Shown here: one piece after another, positions 15,025-24,732 of the stretch
Numbering within the stretch: the stretch's first letter is position 1
How the letters are laid out: every line of letters begins with the position of its first letter
Source: Mycoplasmopsis mustelae
Lineage (GTDB): Bacteria; Bacillota_I; Bacilli_A; Mycoplasmatales; Metamycoplasmataceae
Assembly: GCF_004365095.1 (NCBI RefSeq)
Contig: NZ_SOCN01000001.1
Span: 186,001 to 250,000, forward strand
Length of the DNA: 64,000 nt
Reading direction: 5' to 3'
Position numbers and translations under genes: made by a program
Notes under the pieces: generated by a model
Seen by the model: the letters and a program-made list of their open reading frames with translations, nothing else
What the model was told of the DNA's origin: nothing
Databases searched by the model: none

Positions 15025-17513
15025 TATTTATCAGTAAAGACAACTCTTACATTACTATTTTGAGTATTAAAGGTATTAACTGTTTCTGTATAGTTTGCTG
15101 ACAATTTATCTTCCATTGCATTAATAAAATCTTCTTTAGTGTTGATATTCTTAAGACCTTTATATCATTCTTGATTACCAAATGTTTTATCATTTCAATT
15201 AGTTCATACAGAACTTAATTGTGGGTTTGAATTATCAAAACGAGATGGTTGAACTTTCAAAATGCCAATTCCATTGTCTTTAATTGAAGTTTTTGAAGTT
15301 AGTACATCAAAAACAAAGTTAATTGAAAGGAATTTTTCATAAGTTTGGATTTTTGCATCTGTTTCTGCGATTGTAACATTAGAATCGGTTTGATCTTTTT
15401 TCTTCATTTTGGTATTTGCAATGTATTCATCAACAACTGCATAAATTCTAGCAAAATTAATATAACTGTTTAGGTATAAATCTACTACTTTTTTAATTTC
15501 AGCATCTGAAACTGTTGTTTTTGATGCAGTATTTGAGAAGAATTTAGCGTTAGCAAAAATTTTATCTTTGAGTTGTTTCAATGTATTATTTTTCATTGCA
15601 GCAATAATTTCATCTAATAGCGCTTGTTTTTCTGATTCTGAATCACCATCTACACCAAAAATGAATTTTTCTATTTTTCTTACATGAAATGTTCCGAGTT
15701 TATTACCCTCTTTTTTCTCTTGAACTAGATTTACATTTCCATATTTTTTCAAAGCATCTTCACTAGTTAATTTTTCTCATGCTCCTGATTTTAATAAAGA
15801 TTCAGAAACTTGTCATGATTGTCCATTACCTACTAACATTTTTGATCAATCAGTAGATAAACCTAATAATGCAGCAACGGTGTTTCTTAATGGTAACGCA
15901 TCTAATTGTGAATCATTAACTTCTTTTAGCTTAGCAGCGTATTCACCTTGTAATTCTGCGGTTGAAACCATTTTTGTTTTCGAAATAAGGTTTGCATCAG
16001 CATCCGGCTTGTTGCTATTTGAAAGATTTTCTCAAGTTCCTCAATTATTAAAGTTTCCATCTCAACTTTTTGAAACCGAAAGTTTTTTAATAGTTTCACC
16101 AAAAGTTTGTTTTAAATCTTGATAGTCAGTATATCCCAAACTCTTTGCAAAATCATTTATAACTTTTAATTGAGGTGAATTTTCTTGCTGAATTTTTTCT
16201 TCAATTTGAGTTTGAATTGCTTGTGAAAATGGAACTTTTGAATCTTGTTTAAAATATTTATAGTATGATTCGGTTTTAAATGCAGCTTTAATTACTTCTT
16301 CGAGAGCTTTTTTTCTCAGATCTGATGAACCATTGTTTCTTGATGAAATTGCATATAATCAAGCCCCTTGTGCTTGTCTATATTCCTCATTATCATCGAT
16401 ATTCACCACATTGAAAAATGATTTAGCATTGGCTGCTTGGCGAGCATTTTGAACATCTCATGTACCAATCAATGCATATTCTAATTTTTTATTTGTAATA
16501 GCATTAAAAATTGAGTTATTAACTTGGTTTAAGTCAGTAATATACATTCCTTGTAAATCACCTTGTGATAATCCATTCTTACCTCAAGGGGTATTTTTAA
16601 ATTCATCAGCACTCATAAAATATGCAGCCTGAATAACAGGTCATAATACATCCGCAACTGCTGTTAAACCTTGTTTTAATAATGGGTGGTATTTATCGTC
16701 TTTAAGAAACCATGATGAAACTTTACCATCATCTTTTTTGTATAGATTTTTTGAATAAAATGAATCTTTTAAATCTTGACCGTAAAATTCTTTTTGATCA
16801 TCTGGTAGATTATCTCATGCTTTTTGAATTCCACCATATAAAATACCATTACCATATCAAAAGTCTTGTAGTCTTAAAATTACTTTACCTTGTTCAACTA
16901 GTTCTTTTAAGGTATCAGTATTTTTATTATTTAGTTCTTTAATAGTTGCTTCTTTATCTTTTGCCGATGCCAAAACAATTCCTTCTTTATTGTGACGAAT
17001 TCCAACAAATTTAGAAAGGGTTTTATCTCCGGTTTTATTTGAACCAGTTACAGTACCAAATGTTCTTAACTCTGGTAATTGATTATCTGTAAGTTGTGTT
17101 TCTGTTTTAATAGTTTCTAAAATGTTTGACTCACCATTTTCACCATTAGTTTTACCAAAAAATTTATCTAAATCTACTAAATAATTATTTTGTACAAATT
17201 CAGTAACTCTATCTTGTGGTAGATAAAAAATGTCAGGAACTGTTTGATCATTAAGTCCTACTGTACCAAGATTTAATGCATCAAAAACTCCTTTAGTAAT
17301 GAATTTTAATTCAAAACCATCTTTTTTGTGTGCATCAGTTTCATCAAAAATCTTTTTAACTTCGTTATAAAAATCTTTTTGAGCACCATCAACAGCAACA
17401 TAAATATCTTTGGAATTTTTACCTGTAGTCGGACTTCCACATGATACAGCAACTGATAAAGCGCCAATTGAAAAAGCACTAGATGATAAAATTAATAATT
17501 TTTTTGATTTCAT
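15024..17513 (-). CDS. Large lipoprotein, sugar ABC transporter substrate-binding protein
   Basis: This 829-residue surface lipoprotein is the likely maltodextrin receptor of the ABC importer. The signal peptide MKSKKLLILSSSAFSIGALSVAVSC ends in a lipobox Cys at residue 25. The mature part opens like family-1 solute-binding proteins (IYVAVDGAQKDFYNEVKKIFDE) and has PDIFYLPQDRVTEFVQNNYLVDLD, the hinge-proximal pattern. It is about twice the usual size of MalE proteins. The extra length lies mostly after residue 400, with many aromatic residues. Assignment rests on the signal sequence, the N-terminal fold pattern and the position just ahead of malF-malG-ATPase. Confidence 0.85.
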
Positions 17514-17554
17514 ATTTATAATATTCCTTAATATTTAATCTAATTAATTCAGGA

Positions 17555-18001
17555 TTATTCAAATGCGATCTCATTTTTTTGATATGCAACAATAGAAAAA
17601 ACAATACAGATAGGAGTTAAAAATAATAATCCGCTTAGCGCACATATAATAGCAATTCATTTATTAAATTCAGTTTTAGATAAAATATAAAAAATATGAA
17701 TGCTTAAAATTATTTCTATTAAAAAATTAATCACTAAAATTGCTAACATAATCCGAACTCAATAGTTTTGAAGGTTAGCAACTAATTTAGTCGCAAATAA
17801 TTCTGGTGAATTTTGCTTGAGATTTATAATAATTTGGAGCAAAATTATTTCAATAATTAAAATAATGATATTTGCAAATAGCATAAATAAATATTCAATA
17901 ATTTTTGGTTTATATTTACGCTCTAAAGGAAGTTTTCCAACTCAAAATCACCGAAATTTCACACGAAACGGCGGACCTTGAAACTGTATCTTTTTCTTCA
18001 T
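17555..18001 (-). CDS. Small membrane protein, first gene of the transport operon
   Basis: This 148-residue protein has no recognised family. Three hydrophobic segments are seen at about residues 33-61, 83-107 and 113-135. The N-terminus is basic (MKKKIQFQGPPFRVKFRW). A GAGG Shine-Dalgarno precedes the ATG at 18001, and a TATATAAA-like -10 lies upstream. It ends 41 nt before the binding-protein gene. It is the third small integral membrane protein embedded in this sugar locus. Confidence 0.82.
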
Positions 18002-18065
18002 AATCCTCATTTTTAATTTTACTTTATATAAATTCATAAAGAGAATAAACTAATGTGCTTTTAAC

Positions 18066-18131
18066 AAAATATAGAAATACTTTTTGTTGTACTTGATATA
18101 TCAAGTACTTTTTATAAAATTTCTATATTTT
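18066..18131. promoter_or_regulatory. Nested palindromes upstream of the transport operon (candidate operator)
   Basis: The 335-nt gap 18002-18336 has no gene. Within it lies the perfect 20-bp palindrome GTACTTGATATATCAAGTAC (18089-18108). It is nested inside a second inverted repeat (AAAATATAGAAAT at 18066-18078 with its complement at 18119-18131). The position, between the GH13 lipoprotein gene and the transport genes, suits an operator. The GntR regulator is the obvious candidate ligand, by inference only. The structure could also form a hairpin in RNA. Confidence 0.45.
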
Positions 18132-18233
18132 ATTAATGTCAGCAATTTAAATTATATAAATTTTATTTTTTAAATCTAAAATATATAAATTAAGTTTCTT
18201 TTAAAATATCTAATACTACTTTTTTTAATATGA

Positions 18234-18276
18234 GAATTACTTTTTAATACTATAAAATAGTGTTAAAAAGTAATTC
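18234..18276 (-). terminator. Hairpin after the GH13 lipoprotein gene
   Basis: GAATTACTTTTTAAT (18234-18248) pairs with GTTAAAAAGTAATTC (18262-18276), 14 of 15 positions, just downstream of the lipoprotein gene. It probably ends that transcript, leaving 18001 onward as a separate unit. Confidence 0.5.
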
Positions 18277-18336
18277 ATTCTTAAAATTTATGTACTTAAT
18301 ATTAAATTTTATTTTGAAATAACTAAATTGATAAAA

Positions 18337-20169
18337 TTATGATCTAGAAATAAGAAAAACGCCTATTTTTTGTGGAGATGTGCTTTCCATTATTTTTCCA
18401 TTTATTTTAAAACTTTGATTAATTAATACACGATTAAAATGATAACTTGACTTCAATTCAATTTTAAAATCATCTAACGAATCACTATAAACTACTAAAA
18501 TATAAGTATCATCATCGTTTTTACGAACTGTTAAATTATTTGGGTAAGAGCTTGCATTAACAATAATTTCACTTGGATTAACTATATATTTTTCATCTTG
18601 AATTGAAAGCGATGGGTATTGTTTTCTTAACAAAATCAGTTGTTTAGTAAGTTCATATGCACCATTTTTCTTTGCAACAATATCTTCAAGATAACCTTCA
18701 CCTACTGATGCTTTGGTCTCAATAACATCTCCACTACGTTCATCTTTAAAATAAACACGCTTATTTAAATCTTTTCAATAAAACGCTTCGCGAACATTAG
18801 CATCACCGTGCGCTTTATTTCCTCCTTGCATTAATAATTCATTTCCGTTATACAAAATTGGTAACCCACCGCGCGATAGTAGTGAATAAATAGCGGCTAA
18901 ATAAGCAGAACGTTCTTGGGAAGTTAATTGATGAGAAGTTAAATTTAAACTTGTTTTACTAACTTTATTTTTATAGTTTGCTATTCATCTATCTACATCA
19001 TGATTGTCTAAAAAGGGCATTCATTTTCTATCAAAAGGTTTATTTAAATTATTGATAAGTGTTTCTTCGTCATCTGAAGTAATGTAGGGGTGTAATTGAT
19101 ATTTATAGTGAACCCCATCAATAACACTTCCTAGTGCTAATTGATTAAAAATGCCACTGGTTTGATATTTTTGTGCTTCATATACTGATTTTCATCATTC
19201 TCCAAACATAAATGCAACCTCAGAATCTCTTAAGACATTTGCTTTATTTGAATTACGTAATTGTGTTTCAACCACAGTTCTTCAGTTTGTAAATAATTTT
19301 GCTGTCTTTCTGCCATCAATATCTATATTTCTATTTTGTTTGTTGAAGTAGTGATAAAAAGCATCGTATCTAAAACCATCAATACCTTTTTTAGTTCAAA
19401 ATTCGTGAATATAATTAATTTCCTTTAATACATCTGGATTATTTAAATTTAAATCAGGCATCCCTGCTCAAAAAGTTGCTATATAATGTTTATTAGTATC
19501 TTTTAAATTATGATTTACGTTTTTAAAATTCTGCCTTAAATTTGTATCATTAGCAGTATTGATGCCATCAATAAAATGATAGTAATTTTGATATTTTACA
19601 TCACCTAATAATGCTTTTTGAAATCACGGATGCTCATATGATGTATGATTTAAAACCATATCCATAACCACTCTAATTCCGTTTTGATGTGCTTTTTTGA
19701 TAAATGTATCAAATGCAGACATCCCACCTAATTCAGGTGCAACTTTAGTATAATCAATAACATCGTAGCCGTGATATGTGGATGCTGGATGAAAGGGCGA
19801 GAGATATAAAGTATCAATTCCCAGGTTGATAAAATAGTCTAAATTATTACTGAGTCCAATAAAATCACCGATTCCATCATTATTTCCATCTGCAAATGAA
19901 TAAACCGTTAACTGATACATTGTGTTTGATTTCGGTTTTTTTATAAATGGTGCTTGGAATTCTTGATTCTCTGCTTCATCTGCATAGGTTAAGTTTTGCA
20001 TACTTTCTTGATTCATTTTAACAAAAGCAGCATTATTTCAACCCTTTAAATTTGTTTTAGATTTAAGAAGTTGTTTGATATCGGCATCTTTGTTATAATT
20101 GTGTGCACAAGATAAAGTGATTAAACTTGTTAGTATTGTTGCAAAAGATAATATTTTTGATATTTTCAT
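18337..20169 (-). CDS. Surface GH13 glycoside hydrolase lipoprotein (alpha-amylase/neopullulanase-like)
   Basis: This 610-residue lipoprotein should cut extracellular alpha-glucans at the cell surface. The signal peptide MKISKILSFATILTSLITLSC ends in a lipobox Cys at residue 21. GH13 motifs follow in order: GIRVVMDMVLNHTSYEHPWF, GIDGFRYDAFYHYF (nucleophile Asp), AFMFGEWW (acid/base Glu) and PFLDNHDVDRWIA (third Asp). Asn-rich NDGIGDF near residue 90 resembles the calcium site of many GH13 enzymes. A clear Shine-Dalgarno (AGGAGA) precedes the start. It is the first enzyme of the locus and feeds the importer downstream. Confidence 0.9.
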
Positions 20170-20200
20170 ATGATTAAAATTCTCCTGTGGTATTTAAAGT

Positions 20201-20261
20201 AAATTCCTAAAAAGTATATTTTGATCTAAAAATTAACATAAAAAACACTTTTTAGGAATTT
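20201..20261. promoter_or_regulatory. Inverted repeat in the divergent GH13 lipoprotein/trxA promoter region
   Basis: Perfect 15-bp arms AAATTCCTAAAAAGT (20201-20215) and its complement (20247-20261) are separated by 31 nt. They lie in the 135-nt divergent intergenic region, over or next to the likely promoters. This arrangement fits two operator half-sites or a hairpin in the 5' UTR of the lipoprotein mRNA. Confidence 0.45.
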
Positions 20262-20304
20262 GTTATATAATTAATCATATTATTAATTAGGAAGGAATAT
20301 TAAA

Positions 20305-20616
20305 ATGTTAACAGAAGCAAATAAAGAACAAGTTTTAGAAGCTATGAAATCTCCTAAAGCTAAATTAGTTGTATTTTATGCTGAATGATGTGGTCCATGT
20401 AGAATGTATAAATCTTCATTAGATGAATTAGCCGATAAAGATCATATGGAAATTTTGAGATTTAACATCGACAGCGATAAACACTTTGCAAGAGAAATGG
20501 GTGTTGAAACAATTCCGTTTTCTAAAGTTTATGAAAATGGAGCACTTGTAAAACAATTTACTGGATTTAGACCATACGAAGCTTTAAAAGATGAAATTAA
20601 AAACTTTTTAAAATAA
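20305..20616 (+). CDS. trxA: Thioredoxin
   Basis: This 103-residue cytoplasmic thioredoxin reduces protein disulfides. The active site is AEWCGPCRMYK at about residues 29-39, with its Trp encoded by TGA. The conserved cis-Pro is in ETIPFSKVYENG, where family members usually have T-P-T; here Ser-Lys follow Phe, a small deviation. A good Shine-Dalgarno (GGAAGGA) sits 8 nt before the ATG. It is followed directly by tRNA-Thr on the opposite strand. Confidence 0.95.
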
Positions 20617-20629
20617 ATGGTATAAAAAA

Positions 20630-20705
20630 TGGTGCCGACAACTGGACTTGAACCAGCGACCCCGTCCTTACCATGGACGTGCTCTGCCTGCTGAGCTATG
20701 ACGGC
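20630..20705 (-). tRNA. tRNA-Thr (anticodon GGT)
   Basis: The complement folds as a cloverleaf: D arm AGCTCAGCAGGCAGAGCA, anticodon stem CGTCC/GGACG with loop ATGGTAA (anticodon GGT), T arm CTGG-TTCAAGT-CCAG, and an encoded CCA end. The acceptor stem pairs except for a U-U opposition at pair 5-68. Confidence 0.93.
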
Positions 20706-20749
20706 ACATTTATTTATATTATATCATACCTAAATTTTATTAAAAGTAT

Positions 20750-20825
20750 TTTCACTTGAAATATCAAACAAAAAAATGAATCTAGTTATTAGATGTAAAA
20801 TTATATATTATTAAAATGTTTTACT
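20750..20825. repeat. Direct repeat copy A flanking the protease cassette
   Basis: The stretch reads ...AATATCAAACAAAA, CTAGTTATTA, ATGTAAAA and ATGTTTTA in order, closely matching 23850-23925 with substitutions and small indels. The two copies bracket the lipoprotein and subtilisin genes. Confidence 0.6.
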
Positions 20826-20865
20826 AGGACATGGGGGTGGCACCAGCCCTATGTCCTAGTAAAAC
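20818..20865. repeat. 48-bp palindrome with IS-end-like sequence
   Basis: Arms GTTTTACTAGGACAT (20818-20832) and the exact complement (20851-20865) enclose a GC-rich centre that can itself partly pair. The arm motif ACTAGGACA recurs in the palindrome at 51401-51441 and at the end of an IS3-type fragment at 52285-52296. It is probably two abutted IS ends or a miniature element. Confidence 0.6.
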
Positions 20866-20872
20866 AACACAG

Positions 20873-20897
20873 AAAAATCACCAATAAGGTGATTTTT
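20873..20897 (-). terminator. Terminator of the protease/lipoprotein operon
   Basis: AAAAATCACC and GGTGATTTTT arms enclose an AATAA loop, immediately after the lipoprotein stop on the minus strand. This is a classic intrinsic terminator. Confidence 0.8.
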
Positions 20898-20905
20898 GTA
20901 TAACT

Positions 20906-21952
20906 TTACGACATTAAGGAATCGGAATTATCAAATACCACATCAACGTTATTAATAATACTTTTATCGTTATATAAAAGTTTAGTATCATTTAAGTCAA
21001 CTAAATATGATTTAGCTAATAATTTGATTAAAGAAGTTTTAGTTCGTGAATTTAAATCATCATATTTTTTAGGATTTTTACGGTATTCGTATATATCTTC
21101 TGATCAAATTCTAGAGTAATAATAATTATTAAATAAGGAATTAAAGAAATAGTTATACTGTCGTTGCTGTGATTTCTCTATTTTGTTTGAATTTTTATTT
21201 TCAAAAGCAATATTTTTACTAAAATACAGAGCAGAAAAACTATCTTTCATTCTTGTATATCAATGATATGATTCGTCATATTTGTTCTTAGTTTCTGTGA
21301 TCGGACTAATTAAACTCTTTTTTATCATTAAATTAAGTTTTATTTTCTCATCTTGATTTATGACGCTCTCAATTTTTGAAGTATTATATATTTGCAATTT
21401 GTCATCATATGAATAAACACTCGAATCTTTTACTTCAAATTCTAAATAATCAGGCGTAATAACAGTTTTAGTTTGCCAAAGTCCGCGTTCATTTATTTTT
21501 CTAACAAATAATAAATTAACTAAAACTTTATTTTGATTTAATAAAGGTAAAATTTCTAAAATCATATTGTTATTTTCTTTATAAAAAAGATCATTTTCAT
21601 TACCAAAATATTTGTTAATATTTTGGTAATTTCAATCAAAATTATAAGCATCAGAAATTTTATTAAAAATCAAATTATCATCGATTTTCGTTGGTGAAAT
21701 AATTGCAAATACCGAATGCTTTTTATTAATTTGTTTAATTAGATTTTCACTAAATTTATTATTTAGCACTAAGTTATCTACTTTTAGGTTTCGTTTAAGT
21801 TCATTAATTTGTTTATTAGTTTGCTTTTCAAAAGGACTTTCAAGTTCTTGATGGAAAACTTTTGAATCTTCTTTTTCAACGCAAGAAATAGCTATTACCG
21901 GAATAAAATAAAAATGCAAAGAGAGTCATCATTTAATGTTTTTTTTAAACAC
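20906..21952 (-). CDS. Lipoprotein paired with subtilisin-like protease
   Basis: This 348-residue protein has no recognised family. It appears to start at GTG (21952), placed 6 nt after AGGAG and one base after the protease stop. The N-terminus VFKKNIKWWLSLHFYFIPVIAISC is a short signal with a lipobox Cys. The mature protein is Lys/Asn/Tyr-rich and soluble-looking, with no membrane helix. Tight coupling to the protease suggests a functional pair (substrate presenter, chaperone or inhibitor), but the sequence does not show which. In-frame TGA codons are read as Trp. Confidence 0.8.
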
Positions 21953-21953
21953 T

Positions 21954-23786
21954 TTATACTCCTAATTTATATCTTGTTTCATTTGTTGCAGTAACATCAG
22001 AAAGTATAGAGTATGCATATTTAGAGCTCAAATCCCAATTTTTAAAACTATCTTTTAGTTTAATATAAACTGTGTATTCATAAGGCAAACCATTATAATT
22101 TTTATCATCATATAACCCAAATCTGTTTGTGGATGCTGAAGTATTACCTAAAACATTATCATAATTAAAATTCATTGATGAAACATGGTATTGTTTATAA
22201 ATTCATTCTGGTGTAGCAAATATACTACCGTGAAGATTTGTATTAAAAAGATTTACATGATTATCTATTTCTTCTTTGCTAATTTCTTTTCTTTCAGAAT
22301 TTGATAGTTTAAATAAATCTGAATAGTTAGATAAGACTAAAAGATATTTATCTGATCCCGTTATATAACGAGTATAATCAAATCCGCTACTATCATTAAG
22401 TAAATCACTAATTCTGAATTTAACGACATTATCTGCATAAAATTTCATTCTATTTCAATCTGCATAACTAAAACCTATGTTATCAGGTAAATTAAAAATG
22501 TCTTTTTTATATTTTTTTATAGAAAAACTTGCTGCTAATATAGCTTTTAATTCAGGTACATCAAAAGATGAATCAGGTCTCTTTATAGACTCAAGAAGTG
22601 CGGACATTGCGAGTAAGACAGGGGTAGAAAAACTTGTTCCTAACCATCTTTCTGGATCGGGATCATCTAAGTCGGTTTCGGTTGAGTAAGGTTCATCAAT
22701 TAACAATAAAGACTTATCAGAAAAATTATCCGGAGCTACTCCTAATGGAGAATCATCAAATTTATTGATTTTGCCATTTGAGAAATTTTCTATTTCATCA
22801 TTTTTTATATCATATGCTCCCACTATAAAAGTGTTCTTTGTTCTTTGATAAGGAGAAGTCTTTTTTCAAAAATCTAATTTAGGATCTAAAACATTCAATA
22901 GCGCTTTTAAAAATAATCTCTTTATTTTCCCTACTCCATCTTTATTTAGTTCATCAGATATTCATTTTCTAGTTTGATTGACCATCTCTAAAACTTTTGT
23001 TCTTCTATTACCTGATGAAATAAAAAACTTCATATTATATTTATATGCGTATTCATCTATTAATGATGCAATATCAGGATAATCGGTATATATCAATGAT
23101 TTTAAGGTATTAATTTTATATTTAATTTTATCAAAATTATTCTTTTCAAAATCCTCTTTTATCTTATCTAAATCATAAAAATCATTATAGTAACTTGAAA
23201 AACTCATATTTATGAATTTAACAATATTTTTACGAAAAAACTCTAAATTTTCTTTTAGAATATTTAAGCTCGTTGTTGGATATGTTCTATTATAACTTGT
23301 TGAATAAATTTCAGCATTTTTTAAAAGTCCGGCATCACCTGCTATTATCGAGGCAATTTGTGTCGCATGTTCATTCTCTTCTCAATATTCAGTAAATGTG
23401 TTTTTTCACGATAATTCATTTTTTTTATAAACAGATGAATCATTCAAACTCGGATTATAAATAATTTTCCCAAAATTAATGCTTTTATTATTATACGAGT
23501 CTATAATACTATAATTATCTTCATTAAAATCATTATCAAATTTTATAGCAGTTTTACCATTAAATTTAAGCATTCTATAATCAACCAATCCAGAATCGAT
23601 TATACCTATTTTAATTTTTTTATCAGATCTTTCAGTAATCCCTAATTTATCTCATAAATCATTAAATAAGTTATCATATTTTTTTATATTTCTAGATTTA
23701 TTTGTAAAAACAGCGGAAAGAGAAAGTGGTACAATAGAAATTAAAATTGTACCTGATAAAATTTTTATTAATTTTCTTATTTTCAT
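21954..23786 (-). CDS. Subtilisin-like (S8) serine protease, exported
   Basis: This 610-residue exported protease has the S8 triad in order: Asp in KIGIIDSGLVDYR (about residue 65), His in ENEHATQIASIIAGD, oxyanion Asn in FISSGNRR, and Ser in LGTSFSTPVLLAMSALL. The N-terminus MKIRKLIKILSGTILISIVPLSLSA is a signal or membrane anchor without a lipobox Cys. The start follows a strong AAGGAGT Shine-Dalgarno. All catalytic residues are present, so it should be active on the cell surface. S8 proteases in mycoplasmas can cleave host or self surface proteins; the target here is unknown. Confidence 0.9.
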
Positions 23787-23849
23787 TTTTACTCCTTATA
23801 TTTTAATTATACTCCGCTAAATAAAGTAAATTTAAAAAACAACTTGAAA

Positions 23850-23925
23850 TCTTAAAATATCAAACAAAATTTAACCTAGTTATTAAATGTAAAAATTACA
23901 TATGATTAATATGTTTTAGTCTTTA
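23850..23925. repeat. Direct repeat copy B flanking the protease cassette
   Basis: This matches 20750-20825 in the same orientation over about 75 nt, with a shared core CTAGTTATTA...ATGTAAAA...ATGTTTTA. It lies in the 631-nt gap 23787-24417, which otherwise contains a palindrome and two IS-like coding fragments. Confidence 0.6.
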
Positions 23926-23994
23926 TAAAAGTTGAGTGTATGATATATGTCTTATCAGTTTTATTTTATTTTCTCGTATACAGTTATCATAAGT

Positions 23995-24038
23995 ATCAAT
24001 CTAAAGAACTGCTCCGGTGAGTAGTTCTTTAGATTGAT
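23995..24038. repeat. 44-bp palindrome next to IS remnant
   Basis: ATCAATCTAAAGAACT (23995-24010) and its exact complement (24023-24038) enclose GCTCCGGTGAGT. One arm is also the end of a degenerate coding fragment (24001-24093). It differs in sequence from the ACTAGGACA palindromes. Confidence 0.6.
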
Positions 24039-24093
24039 AATCTTTTGCTATTTCATTTATTAATTCTTTGGATATATCTGAGCGTTTTTGTCC
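24001..24093 (-). pseudogene. Degenerate transposase-like coding fragment
   Basis: A 30-residue fragment is open on the minus strand, beginning GQKRSDISKELINEI and ending in a stop within the palindrome. It has no start codon or complete domain. Beside the HTH-like ORF at 24134-24295 it looks like debris of one insertion sequence. The family is uncertain. Confidence 0.35.
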
Positions 24094-24133
24094 CCCCTAC
24101 CTTTATGAAGAAGGAATTGTTTTTTTGTTCTTG

Positions 24134-24295
24134 TTATGATTTTTTCAGAATTTTTAAGTATTTGATTACAGTGCCTTTAGATTTATTTACCTTTTTACAT
24201 ATAACCGAAATTGGTTGATCAGCACTACAACTATTTTTTTCGGGTAACTCTTTTCTGTTTTCTTCAGATTTGGATAAAGTTAAAAATCTTTTCAT
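24134..24295 (-). pseudogene. 53-residue HTH ORF, possible IS30-type transposase N-terminus remnant
   Basis: The frame from ATG at 24295 encodes MKRFLTLSKSEENRKELPEK and then a helix-turn-helix-like QPISVICKKVNKSKGTVIKYLK, ending at a TAA. The pattern resembles the N-terminal HTH of IS30-family transposases. It is far too short to be functional and probably decayed. It could instead be a small regulator, but there is no clear Shine-Dalgarno. Confidence 0.35.
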
Positions 24296-24387
24296 TATAG
24301 ACCCTTATATAAATATTTTATTACATTTCTAGAGTCTAGTGTTGTTTAACATTTCAAGTTTATTAAAAGTAATTTAAATAAATTATT

Positions 24388-24419
24388 AAAAAACCTTAGA
24401 TTAATAACTAAGGTTTTTT
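24388..24419 (-). terminator. Terminator of the HIT/P60/P80-like operon
   Basis: AAAAAACCTTAG and CTAAGGTTTTTT arms around an 8-nt loop lie just after the HIT-gene stop. Confidence 0.85.
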
Positions 24420-24732
24420 AATATGGAATAATATGAATATGTGTATGCATAACAACTTGTCCAGCTGTAGCGCCAGTGTTTACAAGTAATTTAAATCCTT
24501 GCTTATTATATTTTTGAATCTCAGATTGCGCTAATTTTCTCGCTACAGACATTGCATATAAAAAATCTGATTCATCATTTAATAAAATGTTTTCAGCAGG
24601 ATTTTTAGGAATTACTAAAAAGTGTCCAGGTTGTACTGGTTTAATATCATAAATTGCAATTACACGTTCATCTTCATATAAAATATTAGCCGGTAATTGA
24701 CGATTAATTATTTTGCTAAAAAGACTATCCAA
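24418..24732 (-). CDS. HIT-family (HinT-like) nucleotide hydrolase/binding protein
   Basis: This 104-residue cytoplasmic protein has the histidine triad HTHIHIIP at the very C-terminus, plus the N-terminal FSKIINRQLPANILYEDERVIAIYDIKP typical of HinT. HinT proteins hydrolyse purine nucleoside phosphoramidates. The protein stops two residues after the triad (HIIPY), slightly shorter than usual. Its start overlaps the upstream lipoprotein gene by 8 nt. In M. hominis the HIT protein is encoded with the P60 and P80 surface proteins (hitABL), and this operon has the same order. Confidence 0.92.
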   Translation of the reverse strand: MDSLFSKIINRQLPANILYEDERVIAIYDIKPVQPGHFLVIPKNPAENILLNDESDFLYAMSVARKLAQSEIQKYNKQGFKLLVNTGATAGQVVMHTHIHIIPY

